In this document: piece by piece, positions 11,931 to 24,235 of the stretch
Numbering within the stretch: the stretch's first letter is position 1
How the letters are laid out: each line of letters starts with the position of its first letter
NCBI GenBank assembly: GCA_023101725.1
Contig: JALJCO010003566.1
Location: 1 to 64,000 of the forward strand
Source: Atherinomorus stipes
Taxonomy: Eukaryota; Chordata; Actinopteri; Atheriniformes; Atherinidae
Direction: 5' to 3'
Length of the DNA: 64,000 bases
Made by a program: the position numbers and the translations under genes
Notes under the pieces: generated by a model
Told to the model about the DNA's origin: nothing
Database searches by the model: none
What the model saw: only the letters and a program-made list of their open reading frames with translations

Positions 11931-12600
11931 ACATCCCGATCATTTCTGTGGAATGTTGTGTTGGCACATGCTTGACCCACGTGGGGGTTGTGTGACGATG
12001 CAGATTCAGGGAGGACAGCAAAGCAAAAAAGAACGGGACTGTGGAGGATGAAACATTTGGTTAAAAGATTATAAATAAAAAAGAAAATCCCTCTTCTTCT
12101 TAACTAGGTGACATTGCGCATGTTAGAAGCATTGCAAACATACAAATCTGTCCATCCAGTAAAACCAATCGATCGGGTCGAATTATAGAAATTTAGAAAA
12201 TTAGACTTCTGAACCAAATTTCCATTCAAAACAAAAAAAAACAAAAACAAAAAAAAACTAGTTTTATGGGATAAATCTTGTGCCAGTACAGACTTCTTCA
12301 GAGTAGTCATAGAGATGTCCTGGTGAACTCTCTTACTTCTTTTTGCAGGGTAACTCAAACTGCCTTCCCACTGAAATTACAGCTCCACTAGGTTTTTCAA
12401 AACCCAGGTTGACCCTAGTCATAATTGGCATTAGGCTCTTTTTCCATTGGCATAAAAAAAAAAAACACCGGGCGAGCTTGTTACATACTCCACGAGGAAG
12501 AAGAACTTTGTTCTTGTTCTGAGGCTGAAGAAAAGAAAAAGTTCTTGTTGGAGGGCCTAATATACTCCGAGAAAAATCTCCGAAGTCTATAGAACCCACC
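11931..12600. other. Unassigned stretch left of the Harbinger element
   Basis: No domain was recognised on either strand. It contains A-rich runs (12230-12257, 12456-12467). The left terminus of the following Harbinger element may lie here, but I could not find matching inverted ends. Confidence 0.35.
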
Positions 12601-12924
12601 GCCCACTCAATATTTGGCTGAATAGTAGTGGTGATAGATGGAGTTAGGGATTGATGATCTGGATAGTAAGGAGAAGAAGAAGAAGACGCGCTAAGATTTT
12701 GGGAACCTGATCAAAAAGTAACAACACTTTGGTAGCACGCTAAAGGAGCTATGGAGTTTATAAGTTGATGGAGGAAGAAGAAAAGAGGAAAGAAAATGTT
12801 CTAGAGAAGAAGAAGAGGATCTGTTGTTGTTACTGTCGATTGTGAGATGAAAAGAAAAAAAAGGAAAGTGGGTGGCATGTTCGACCACTAAAATACAAGA
12901 GGGCTGAGAAGGGAGTACAGCGTC

Positions 12925-14094
12925 TTGGTAAAAGATAAGGGAATGGAGATGAGGGAGACACTTTACTTACTTCAGAATGTCTGCCAGGCGTTTTGACGAC
13001 CTCGTTCATCGAATCACGCCATTCATTCAGCATGCACCCACACACAGCATCCCGATCTCTATCCAGGAGAGATTAGCGGTCACACTGGGATATTAGCTTC
13101 TGGGAGCTCCCAGAGAGTGTGGCCGCCAGTTAAAAATGGGGTTGACGACCGTGTGCTCCATTGTTTCTGAGGTGACAAAGCTATCTGGTTAGCTTTGAAG
13201 GACGACTTTGTGGCATTCCCCTCACCAACACAGATGATCGATATCGCTCGGGACTTTTGGAGGTGTTGGAACTTAGTGTGTGGGGCCATGATGGAAAAAT
13301 GTGAAAATTAAAGCCCCACCACAAGCAGGAAGTGACTATTATAATTATAAAGGCCACCACTCTATTGTGTTGATGGCGGTGTGTGATGCACGCTATCGAT
13401 TCACAATGGTGGATGTGGTGCCTAGGAAGGAAAGGATGGTGGGTGTTTGAACAGAGCTCCTTTGGGTCTGCACTCCAGAGAACAGCTTCCTCTGCCACCA
13501 CCAGCACATCTCCCACAGGCACAACGATCAAGGCTCCACATGTGTTTGTGGGAGATGCTGCATTCCCTCTGCATGTAAACCTCACCGTCCTTATGCAGGT
13601 ATGTTGTTTTTTGGTTTAATGTAAAATATAAAATGATTGTAATTTAGTTAAGTGATGTAATGAATAAAAATGGAAGTGTTAGCAAATCTGCATCTAGGTG
13701 GAAGCTGACTTATGCTTGATATGTAACAAAAATTGGTTTGAAATATGCTGCTCATTTATGTATTCATTTTCTTTGTCTTGTGTAAGATGGAATCTCACAA
13801 AAAGGAGCTTGTCTTCAATTACCGCCACTCCCGTGCCAGGCGTAGGGTGAAAATGATTTGGAATCTTGGAGAAGATGGAGGATCCTTGGGCGTCAGTGGA
13901 GTGTTTTCAGATAGCTTGGGGATATGGTAAGGCCTGTGTTGCCCTTCACAACTACCTTGCCTGCACAGATGCTGCTAATGCTCCAGGTGTGAGATACATC
14001 GCTGCAAACTTTGCAGACTCTGCCGTTTCTGGAGAGCTCGCTGCAAATGGGGAGGTGGAGGAGGAGGTGGAAGGAGAAGCAATCTCAGGATGAG
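12925..14094 (+). pseudogene. PIF/Harbinger DDE transposase (HARBI1-like), decayed
   Basis: Plus-strand reading across frames gives a DDE_Tnp_4 transposase. In order: [18 protein letters not shown] and [13 protein letters not shown] (N-terminal helices); near 13300-13390 [15 protein letters not shown] and [19 protein letters not shown], with the second catalytic Asp region; APHVFVGDAAFPLHVNL; then FNYRHSRARR and ACVALHNYLACTDAA. A GT-AG intron of about 190 bp is kept between GTATGT at 13598 and TGTGTAAG near 13788. This transposase cuts and pastes its element together with a MADF/Myb-like partner. The usual GAIDGKH motif is lost, and stops and shifts occur at several points, so it is inactive. 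Confidence 0.8.
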
Positions 14095-14699
14095 GGAAAC
14101 TCTCTGGAGTAGAGCATCTAGGGCAGCACACGCCAAAGAAATGACTTTTGTGAGTTCTTTCAAACACCTAAGGACTTGTGCATGGAAGAAGAATTATCGG
14201 AGGGGGTGTCTGCAGTAGTTAATAACTAAAAATTTTAAAAGTGACTGTGACTATTACTGTTAGAAGCTTGTAAAAATGCTTATTCCCCAAGTCTGTAATT
14301 TTGGTTGGTTCAAAGGTATTAAATTTGTATTTTGAAAAGAAGTCTGACTACTCTTGCTTTAGTAAGTTTGCTCAGTAAACAAATTTTCAAGGTTTGTCGA
14401 ATGTTTATAGACCTTGTAATGAATGAAGAGGTATAATTTAAAGTCAAGAGTTTATTTTTTTCTTATGTAGTACGAATCACTTTCACACTGAATAAAAAGA
14501 ACTTAAAAAATAGAACAAAAAAAAAATTTAATAATAACTTGTAAAAATAGTGAAAAGTATAAATAAATATGTGGCACATGGTGAATACTTCGCTAAAGTC
14601 AGTATAGTACCCCCAACCTGGGAAGTTTTTGTTCAGTCTGTAATAAGGTTTGGAGTTTCATTTAACTGGATCAAGTTCTGGTGGAGTGGGCAAGTGAAA

Positions 14700-15790
14700 T
14701 CAGCCAATGAAGAATATCTACCACATGGGTCCATTAGCTGCAAATGGATTCTCTTCTCTGCCGCCCTTCCTCCACTGCAGCTTCACGTTCAGCTCTTCTT
14801 CTGCTCCAGTACAGCTAATGCAGCTTAAGGTGAAAGTTGGCTCGCTCTCACGCTTCCTCTTTTTAAATCTTGATCTTCTTGGTGAAGTAGGGGATGTAGA
14901 GTAGTTGAAGGAGTGGGAACTGGAGTTGATGATCAGAAGGAGGATTGGGAATGGAGTAAAAGATGATAGAAGGAGATTGGGACTGGAGTAGAAGATCAGC
15001 TGGCAATAGTTATGTGTGGGTGGAGATAAAGCTCTGAGGACTCCAGTGAGAGAATTCAAGATCCCTATGAAATAGAGTCATTATTCAAAGAAAGTTGCAT
15101 AAGTCCTTCTTCAGGGTCTGGATCATGTCCTGAAAAGCACGAGTTGAAAAAGTATTAGAATAAGCAAAAATAAAAAAAAAATAATATAAGATAAAATAAC
15201 ATTTAAAAGTGGTGGGAGAGATATTGGCATATTTTACTTTTGAGTAATTCGCCCAGTCCTTCTGAGTCGTGTGCTCATTCGTTAACAAATAATGAGCTGA
15301 TTAAATGCAGGCATAATATAATCTTGAAAACTTCTGGGTATTAATGCATGCTGAGATTATATGGTTGGAGAAGCTTCTCTAGAGAACTGTAAAGTTGGTG
15401 GTGTTTCGGTGTTTTATGTGTCTGTCAAGCCCTGAGGATGGGGGCTGGTCTGCCGTTTTCCTCCGGGTCCCCTCTTCTTCTGCTGGCGCGGTTTGCATCC
15501 TTAGCAAATTTGTCGGGGTGCGCCATTTTCTTCTACAGGCTTTGTCGGTGGAAGTCTGAGCGATCTCCTTCCAGAATTGTTTCCATTTGTATGTCCTTAT
15601 ATGATTTTATTAGTGTGGGATGATATCTTCCTCCCGCCTGGCTAGTTGTTCCTCAAGTATCATTGTCTTCCTGGGGTGGGTTGTCGTCCTGGGCTTCTCC
15701 AGAAATAGGTCGGAGCTTTTAGCGCCCTTAGTCGCATTATCTTCTCGTCCCGGGGTCTCCACGGGGGAGGCGCCTTCCTAAATTCGAGAA
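14700..15790 (-). pseudogene. MADF/Myb-like partner protein of the Harbinger element, decayed
   Basis: On the minus strand, between about 15620 and 15420 the frames give WKEIAQTSTDKAC, RRKW and DKFAKDANRASRRRGDPEE, the third-helix region of a MADF/Myb-like DNA-binding domain. Farther along (15059-14718) a Ser/Pro-rich stretch leads to SPRRSRFKKRKRESE, a basic tail as in MADF proteins. In PIF/Harbinger elements this second protein takes the transposase to the nucleus and to the DNA ends. The convergent arrangement with the transposase fits such an element. Frames are broken and the N-terminus is unclear. Confidence 0.5.
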
Positions 15791-16059
15791 AATGTCATTC
15801 TCCACTCAGAAGAAAAGTCTCCTTCTGGGCTTGATCCCCCCCGCAGGCAAGCTGCATGGCCTCTGTCCCCACTACAGGTTCGCGTTGATGATGTCATTCG
15901 TGCGACAGAAACTTAGTAAAGTCAACAGTAGAGAGAGAGTCCAGTTCTAGTCAACATGCTTTCTTGTTGCACCTTTGTCCGTCCTCAAAATGCCGAAAAT
16001 CAGCGGGCGATTTTCAATGTTTCTCCTAGATTTTTTGTAGCTGTGGTGCTATGAAATGG

Positions 16060-16097
16060 TTGACCTTGGGGTGGGGTGGGGTGGGGTGGCGGGGGGG
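16060..16097 (+). repeat. GGGGT repeat, quadruplex-prone
   Basis: Four ggggt units are followed by gcggggggg. The paired arm has only a short counterpart (63925-63935), so the array expanded in the left arm or shrank in the right. Confidence 0.7.
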
Positions 16098-16183
16098 CTG
16101 AACTTGTAAAATCAAAAACGGGGTATATTCAGGAATTCTGAGGTCAATTTCAACACTTTGGACTTTTTAAATTTTAAATTTAA

Positions 16184-17351
16184 AGGAGCCCTATAATGAA
16201 AAAATGGACTTTTAAGATCTTTTCAGCACGTTACTGTGTTATTTCCTCATAAAAAACGTCATTTAAGTTGTTTTTTCTTTATTTGTACATATTTGAGTAA
16301 TATATATAAATATTCAGGCCAAGCTGTAGCTTCCCTAACATAACTGACTGACACCGGTATACGCAATGAGGTTGCACTAATCACAAAGCGTCAAATACGC
16401 ATGCGCAGCATCGTAGCAAGACGCCCTCTTTGTTCAACAGAAACTCAAAAAGAATCCTAACCTACACACACTCTGAGGAAGAAACTAACAGCCTGCAGGA
16501 AGATTTCCTCAGAGACAAACAGCCATCAGCTAACAGACGTTTGCTCCAGAGTTCAGAAGAAAAGTTTTTTGTTTTTTTTAAGATGGCAAGTTGGGAAAAT
16601 GTGGTTGCGTTCAGCGAGGGAGTTTATTTGTTGTACTGAATGAATCGACTTACCAGAAGTAGTTGGATTATAACTTCAGGAGCAGAAAAAAAAACCCTCA
16701 ACTTTGTGTGTGAACTTCACACCTGGCAACTTCATGAATCTCGGGCAGTAAAGTGTTTTTTTTTTTTTCTCGGGGATTACTTCTGAAACATGACACAGTT
16801 CACACTATAGAAATGCCTCACGGACAGACAACAGCACCGGTGAGTGAAAAACGTCTCTCAGCTCAATGCTAACTGTTAGCCTATGATTTGTTTGCCAATT
16901 TACTTTACTTGTCAGGGTCTCTGTGGTACTTCTGTGGTACTGCGTGTGCTTCAAACTCCATATCAGACTCTGGGTCGAGCGCATACAGCTCCATAACAGG
17001 CTGCTCCATTTTATCCCGTCGATCGGAGTCCAATTATCCATCAATGTTTACAAATAACAATGTTTATATGTTTACAAATAATCCATGTAAGTGCCAAAGC
17101 TGCTGGTGCCGGTGTTGAGAACGATTCTGTGACCCTTCAGAATCAGTGTCTCATCCAGGGCGACGTCATGAAATGGGCGTAAAACACGTTGCAATTGGTC
17201 GAGAGGCTCCGTGGTTCAGTGTTGGAAATTAGCGCATAAAAAACTAATATTTAACACCAAATTAGTTTCTATAGTAGCGATGGGAACATGTTTAGCTTAT
17301 AAATGCCTGTATTTGACTTTTGGAACATTTGAAAAGCATGATACAGCTCCT
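16184..17351. mobile_element. TTAA-flanked non-autonomous element (1,168 bp)
   Basis: The ends AGGAGCCCTATAATG and, inverted, AGGAGCTGTATCATG are bounded on both sides by TTAA (16180-16183, 17352-17355). The paired arm near 63820-63850 lacks the element and has a single TTAA. TTAA duplications are known for piggyBac and Kolobok elements; the ends do not begin CCC, which speaks for a Kolobok-like origin. No transposase is encoded; the small frame at 16430-16639 has no known domain. Confidence 0.7.
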
Positions 17352-17355
17352 TTAA

Positions 17356-18369
17356 GACCTCGTCACGACTTCAAGCTGTAATCAGCGACACATCTTTGAC
17401 TTGCTTAATAAAGCAACCTTTTAATATGTTGCATTGTGATTTGATTTTTTTTTTCTATAGAGAACAATGGTATGAATGAGGTAATGGAACTCTGAAATAC
17501 AAGACAAACCCACCATTGATCAAAATAAAATATCATTCCAATCTCTAAATTTTCAATGAAAACTCCAACCAATCCTTGCAGTGGAAACTGCCTGTCAGTC
17601 CTTTGCTTCCCCATTAGGAGGCGGAGGGAATGGGAGCTGAGTCTTAGGACTGAGGTGGGACTGTTGATATTCAAATAATGTTGCTGTGCTTTCTGAGATG
17701 CAAAATCAGTAAGGTTACTTTAACCGTAAAACAGGATTCAGATAAGCTGGGAAGAAATTAAACATTTTTTTTAACAAAAAGGCAAGGTTTATAGAAATAT
17801 ACCTTAGGTCATGACCAGTAACACTCTTATGCTAACAGCTACTCACAAGGATAACTTTGTGGGAACAAGAATACCAGTAAAAATTCACTATGTGCCTCAG
17901 TACACTTGCTCTGGATTCCACCAGCTTGTAGTTTGCACATATATGTGGGACACCGTCAAATCTCAGCCAGAACAATATGAGGGGGAAAAATCTAATTGCC
18001 ATTTTTCTGACCAATATTGTGATTTGGTTTGAGATTTAATATTTTACATTCCAGCTTCTGTTCAGTGTTTGTACCAAAATACATTTTCTAGTTCAGGTGG
18101 AGAATTATGACGTGATAACATAAATATGAGCAGCTGTTTCATCTAACACACGAACGCAAAGCTAAGACATGAACGGCTTCACTGACCGACAACAAGATGC
18201 AACCTGAGGCCAGAACCTGAAGTTTGCTCTAGAACAGGTTTCGTCTTGGTCCTTGTAGGAAAAACTAAACAGTCTGAGTTATTTATCTGGTTTCCACCAG
18301 GACTCCTCATTTCTGTTTACATGATTTCTGTACTGCACACAACAAAGCTTCACCCCGATGCCACACACG
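17356..18369. other. Conserved arm sequence without recognised gene
   Basis: It pairs with about 62880-63800 in the right arm with few differences. Several short open frames exist on both strands, none with a known domain and none clearly better kept than the surrounding DNA. Confidence 0.4.
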
Positions 18370-18689
18370 AGGGCTGGGGAAAAAAAAAAAAAAAAAAAAA
18401 TCAATACACTGAAATATCGGGATATTTTCATATGCAGATTTCATATAGAGATTAAAAAAAAATTGCAATATTTATCTATTTGACCAATGAAATCTCGCAA
18501 GATTTCGTAAGATAACTGTGAAATCTCGCAAGATTTCACGAAAACCCACGAGATTTCTTGACTGAACGACAAAATCTCACGAGATTTTATTAGTAAAATA
18601 GATCGATACCACATTTTACATATACATATGATATCAGCATATGAAAATATTGCGATATTTCAGTGTATCGATTTTTTTTCCCAGCCCTA
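18370..18689. mobile_element. Palindromic MITE with CTCGCGAG-type motifs, copy 1
   Basis: The two ends (agggctgggg...tcaatacactgaaatat and its inverted partner) let the whole element fold into a hairpin. The middle contains four to five variants of aaatctcgCGAGAttt-like half palindromes. The counterpart in the other arm is at 62578-62878; an independent insertion of the same family is at 48309-48637. Confidence 0.75.
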
Positions 18690-19089
18690 CCGCACACGCA
18701 AACATGTACGTACGTACACACAGGTGCAAACGTGCACACGCAGGTGCGCACACTGTAACCAGCAGACAACATGCGGCTTCAACCCCGACAGAGCTGCTGG
18801 TTGTTTGAGTCTCCAGAAGGATGAAGATGAACAGCTGAGTGCAGCTTTCACCTTTAATTTGAAACTGATCCGACCTCATCATGACTTCATCCTGGAACCA
18901 TCTCACACAAAATATCTGACCCCAAAATATGACAAGGGTGGGGGAAAGGGGGTGTTATCAACGCGCTGTCCATGGATGATAAACCTGCACTGTTTAAGCT
19001 AATCAGTATCAACTTCATCAGCCTATGTAGCATCAGCATCACGTTTGCATTAACTTGTAAATGTAAAGCAACGTTCAGCAGCTACCATT

Positions 19090-20395
19090 TTTTTCGCCTT
19101 TATTTATACAGGTTGTCTCATTGAGATCCAAGATCTCATTTGCAATAGAGACCTGCTTGATAAAAAATTAACAAAAATTACAAAACAGCAACAAAACAAG
19201 CAACTAAGGGGATTGACTCAGTTAAAGAGACTCGAGGCAGGAATTTTAAAAAACCCAAACATACATGTCCATTTTTTTTTTTATACTAATGGGTGATGAA
19301 GCGCTAAATGCTACAAACTGACAATGATGGCAAGCTCACCTTAGAATATCAATGACAGTGGTGAGTGAGAGATTTACATCCTGTTATGAACCTTAGTGCT
19401 CCATGATAGACAGCATCCAACGTATGGTGACGGGTGCATTAGAATAAACAACATCACAATAATCTAGCAGAGGCAAGAAGGTCGTTAAAACAAGATGCTT
19501 TCTAGCACTGAAAGAAAAACATGATCCATTTTTGAAAAGAAAACCTAGTTTTATTTTCAACTTTTTAACAACATTTTCAATAAGCCGCTTAAATGAAAGC
19601 TTCTTATCAATCTCTATGCCAAGATACTGGTATGTTTTAGCAGACTTCATTGGTATACCTGCCACTGTTACGATGGAGGAAGATTAACTTTCTTTTTGTC
19701 AGAAAACAGCATTACCTTTGTCTCAGCAGGGTTTAGGACTAATTTCAGCTGAAGGAAATCAGACTGAATACTGTCAAAGGCAGACTGTAGACAACCAAGC
19801 TGGGGATGCAACGATATGAAAATTTCATATCACAGTTATTGTGACAAAAATGATCAGTTACCATTATCAGGGTATTATTGAAATCACCCCCAGTATCATT
19901 AAAAACATCCAAAATGGGTCTAGAAGTCTACTTTGTGCTTTTTAAAGGGAGAAAATTCTCCAGAGAACTGTCCACACGGGCGGCTCTGTTGCCGTCTGCC
20001 ATGTTCTCATAAATTAAATGTTGCAAACTGGGTCTGCTAGTTCTTTTTCCAGCCAATGAGCAGCTTCACTGTGAGGTTTTCAAAGCACAGCAATCAGTCA
20101 CGGTTTAAACAATAATTAGAATTCTAAACAGTTTTACTAATTGTTGGGAATTTTATCACGATTAATCATTTTACCGGTAATCATTACATCCCTAACCCAA
20201 GCACAGCTGGAACAGTTTTTGCATGGGAGTAAACTACAGCGTTATCAGTAATGATGTGTACAGGCATCAGGGATTTTTTTCACCATTTCCATAAATTGAA
20301 AAACAGAGTTGGACCTAAAACTGAACCCTGTGGTCCAACTCTGTTTTCCTCTCTGGGCTCCATCCACATGTAAAAAGCTTGTTGGATGGTCTAGT
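19090..20395 (-). mobile_element. Rex1-like LINE, 5'-truncated, left-arm copy
   Basis: The minus strand encodes the end of a LINE reverse transcriptase: GPQGSVLGPTLFSIY, an AD(N)AVVYSH version of the catalytic YADD box, then, beyond an inserted MITE, LQSAFDSIQSDFLQLKLVLNPAET, TYQYLGIEIDKKLSFK and FSARKHLVLTTFLPLLDYCDVVYSNAP. The 3' tail ggatctcaatgagacaacctgtataaataaagg marks the end. The frame is broken at several places. The equivalent copy in the right arm spans 59215-62190. Confidence 0.7.
19801..20194. mobile_element. hAT MITE inside the LINE (394 bp)
   Basis: The ends TAGGGATGTAATG and ...TTGCATCCCCA are inverted repeats flanked by aaccaagc (19793-19800) and acccaagc (20195-20202), a 7-of-8 match as for hAT. 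Removing it joins the LINE frame. It predates the duplication, because the right arm has the same insertion. Confidence 0.8.
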
Positions 20396-20800
20396 TTTCC
20401 CCCGTCTGCGCCTCTCCCTGCATGATGCATTCACGAACAAGGCACATATCTGACAAAAGAGCTACTACTGCAGCTTTGTGGTGGCAGCGTAAGTTCAATT
20501 AATAAAGATTACGTTGTCCCCTTAAAACAATTTCATTGTCGGCATTTTGTTGGCGTGGCGCTATAAATTCAGCCATGGTGCAGCGCCACAGCTCACCTAT
20601 GGGGGAAACACTGACGATTTTCTAACACAGATGGAACGTAGGTGATGTGAAATTGTGGCAGAAGCAGCGTTATTCTGGTACATTACAAGACTGGCATGAT
20701 TTCATGATGTAGGCACACACCGTCCAGCATCATCACATAAATTCACAGCTAAACCCGGGTCTGGCATTCTCATTCAAGAGTACCTAACTGAAGTTACAAT
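20396..20800. other. Arm sequence without recognised gene
   Basis: It pairs with 57225-57618. It contains no open frame with a recognised domain. Confidence 0.4.
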
Positions 20801-23224
20801 AGGCGCTTTCGGACTGTAGGAACCCTTTTGGAGTTCCTATAACCTTTTCAGGAACCGGTCCGTTTTTCTGCGCATTCGGACATATAGGAACTAGGGACCC
20901 CGGACCTCAGTTCCTATAAACTTTTTAGCTCCAACTCCGAGGTTGGGTCTTTTCGGGGTTCCATAGGAACTGAAATATGTAGGTGCCACCTGGTTTTTAG
21001 GAGTTTGGTGATTGGTAGAACTGGCTAGCCCCGCCCCCTGCATGATGTCCTCTTCTTCCAGCCCCATCATATTTAAAAAGTCTCACAGCTATTTAGGGCT
21101 GTCCCCGACGCGTCGATGAGTCGATGTAATCGATTCAGTAAATACGTCGATTTATATAAACGTACATCGACGCATCAGAAAAACGGCAACCAAAAGAAGT
21201 TGAATGCTTTTATTTCGAAGGGAAACCGGAAACAGCATTGTCGCGGTTAGCAGAGCAGCCAGAAACAACAGTAGAGATGGCGATGTGCCGAAAGAGTGAA
21301 ATTGAGTGCATGCACAATTCAGAATCCAATAGAACAGCATCAACAAGTGCAAGTAACCCACCATGTCCACAAGCACTTACTTCAAAGGTGTGGGATCATT
21401 TACCAAGGAACCACATGACATCGTACTCTGCAGCTCTGCAGAATGAAAACATCGTTTCACAGCAGCACGACTGCAATGAACGAGCACTGAAGCATAAACT
21501 CCCAGCAGCGCTTTTGCTGCTCCTTAAGTAGTTTAATTTTCTTCTAAACACATCGTTCAAACAGGAACACGTTTATGATGGTGTGGTTAGTCACTCACCA
21601 GTCACAAACTTCTTATACTTCTCAATCAGCAGCGGCTTCATCGTCAGGTTGAAAGTACCGCAACTCACGTTAACGAGCATCATTTAAAGCTTCTTACCTC
21701 TGGATACGGATGAAAGCGTCCGTATCCGTATTTACCGTAGGGTATGAATGGAGCTTTACAGTGATTCTGCCTTTACATCCTTATGTTTGCTTCCATGACT
21801 GACGTTATGCAGAAAGGACTGAACTAATGCTGCACGCCGTTATGTTGCTGCTCATGTGAACTTGCTGACATTGTGAGTGTGATCATAATGATGATTAGCA
21901 AAGATAAAAGAAACTGCAGATACCCTTGGCAGTTGATCTTTATTTCTAAAACAAATACTGAGATTCAATAGAGAAAAAAATGACAGATAATTACTTTATA
22001 AGTCAGATAATTATAAGTCACTACACTTATATCTAAGTTAGCTGCATATACAGTGACAGGGACATTTTTATATTATATTATGCTAATGTGCATCGTGTCT
22101 CTTTTTTCAGGAAAAATAAGAAAATAAGTATGGAGGAATTTTTCCCTAAAAGAAACACAGCACCACCATGCACCCCCAAGATGTCAGAAGAGCTGAGGGA
22201 CAGCATCTTGAAAATAATAATAGTGACACCCATTGCAGTTGTGAAGGGAAAAGGCTTCTGTGAAACTCAGTTGAATCTGCACAAGATTTTTAGTATTTAA
22301 ACAGTATTTAGTATTTAGCATTTTTGGTTTTGTTCTAGTTAAATTCATTGTCATATTAATCAAGCAATAAAAAAATCATTCGATTAACAAATTAATTTAA
22401 AAAATCGAATCGTTAGATGCATCGATGCATCGAAAAATAATCAAAATATGAATCGATTCTGAAGATAATCGTTTGGGACAGCCCTACAGCTGTTTAACTG
22501 TTTACCGAGATCGTAATAACTACAAAACCTATTACAATAGGAATGTACGAATTCATTATTAAAATCGATCACAATGGTACACGTCCCAAATCGATAACTA
22601 TTTTGAAAAGTCCAAAAGCAATTACTTTCATATTAAATTAATGACCAAACACAGCTGCAAAGTATAGCAGTAGAATCTGCGGCTGCCGCCCCGGACACTT
22701 TAGTGGACGAACCGTCCACTAAGGTTCCCGGCGCATTTCAACAAAGGGTAAACAAGGGAAAGGAAGGGAAAGCTGGTAAGTTAGCTTTTATAATGGCTTT
22801 GAATAAAAGAGATGGAAAAGCCAAATACAGTTGCAAATGTGTCAGTACGATCTGCGCCACTTTAGTGAATGAATCCCGGTCCGTCAACTAAAGTGTCCAG
22901 GCGTACTTCAACGAAAGATAAACAAGACGTTAGGGCAGCTTTCCAGTGGGAGACTGTTCCGATACATGATATGTATGACCGCGATGACGGAAAGCTGGTA
23001 AGTTAGCTTTTATAATAGCTTTGAATAAAAGAGATGAGAAACGTCAGTTTTGCATTAGATCTGCTGGGACATAAATTTGTCAGTGTCGCAACGATTGCGT
23101 CACATATGGTTCCTCCCTCATGTGCGAACGCACGCTGAAGGCGAAGGGTAGTTCTTATAACTAAACTCGGGAGGCGTAGTTATAGGAACTGCGTTCTTAG
23201 AACCTCTCTGTCTGAATACGCCTA
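20801..23224. mobile_element. AGGCGC-type DNA element A (about 1.0 kb plus nested hAT)
   Basis: The ends AGGCGCTTTCGGAC and, inverted, AGGCGTATTCAGAC border an insertion that is absent at 57230-57243 of the other arm. Comparison with that empty site gives a 2-bp AT duplication. It has no transposase; the interior shares segments with element B (53744-55188) and fragment C (24236-24555). A 2-bp AT duplication has been described for ISL2EU elements, but the link is only suggestive. Confidence 0.65.
21094..22486 (+). mobile_element. hAT element, internally deleted, copy 2 (1,393 bp)
   Basis: It is closely related to copy 1 at 9781-11159, with the same ends (TAGGGCTGTCCC) and flanks cagctatt (21086-21093) and cagctgtt (22487-22494). 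A BED-finger region can be read across frames near 21380-21520 (SKVWDHL ... ALKHKLPAAL). At 22088-22300 the segment KISMEEFFPKRN ... SILK ... PIAVVKGKGF follows. The DDE core is absent. It sits inside element A. Confidence 0.85.
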
Positions 23225-23545
23225 ATGACCAATAATCCATACAGGAAGTCTCAAGCGGAAGTTAGTTAAACACTGCCAAGAGTATCTATCTGCGGCGTGC
23301 AAACATATGCATATGATATAGCCGGGTGGTTAGGGTTGGGGTCAGATTTTATTGAGTTACATGAAGAACAAACTTCTGACTCGGACTTCTGGCGTGGATG
23401 GATATATGGCGACATATCATGACTGCAGTTGGGTCCCTCTCTTCTTACCACATGCCGATTAGAGCCGAGCCATTTGAAGGCCATTTTAAACTGCGTCGCT
23501 TGCAGAGTCGTTTGACGCAGGTCTGAGAGCCTCTCACACGTCACC
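23225..23545. other. Arm sequence between nested elements
   Basis: It pairs with 55360-55560 and 57160-57230 of the right arm. No coding content was recognised. Confidence 0.4.
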
Positions 23546-24235
23546 AAGGTCGCTTTCACACCAGGGCTGTTTGGTCCACTTTAAACAGACCAGAGTCTGT
23601 TTCCTCGGATAGTCAGCTTTGTTTGGGCAGGTGTGAAAGCCCATCCAAACTCTATAATAAAGATCACACTAACACTGAATTCCAATTCAGCCTTTGGTCT
23701 GTGTTTGTGATTGGTTTGGCGGAAGGAGTGACTGTAGTATCAGTGCGTTTACATGCAGCCAATTACTCTTTCATAACCGGAATATTAGCAATAACCCGGT
23801 TGCGCACAGCCATGTAAACACCAGCAAAAACCAGAATATGCTCATTTTTGGGTTTTTAATATTACCCCTGGGTTACTCCTTTTCTAACCCGAATATTTGG
23901 TCATGTAAACGCGTATCGGAATATCTCCATTGAAAGGATTATTAAATTGTGTTCTGCGCATGTTCTATTCACGAGGATTCTTAATGTTTTGAATAAGTTA
24001 CAGGGAGTATTTGTACCAGCGATCAGACGGTACTCTGCACAGCTTGCTAGTTTATATATCACCATGGCAACACGCATCCAGAGAGGAACTTATATGCAAA
24101 CAGTTTCTTAGCGGGGCTCCATCATTCATCTGGAAAGGTTTGGTAAAGGCGTGACATCGGAAAATTGTCACAGCAGCTGGAGTCAGTGAACTTCATCATT
24201 ACAACCTGTTCCCACCAGTCCTGACTGTGCACTTT
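23546..24235. mobile_element. Patchwork of MITE pieces, left arm only
   Basis: The first part (ctttcacaccagggctgtttggt, near 23552-23640, with a partner ggcaggtgtgaaagcc) and the second part (cagtgcgtttacatgcagcc, near 23738-23900, with catgtaaacgcgtatc) look like ends of two short DNA elements. This block replaces the 3' end of the Tc1 element that the right arm still has, so a deletion accompanied it. Confidence 0.4.

Noticed and set aside
14718..15059. An independent Ser-rich host protein on the minus strand
   Set aside because: The basic tail SRFKKRKRESE and its position opposite the Harbinger transposase, downstream of a MADF-like helix, make it part of that element.
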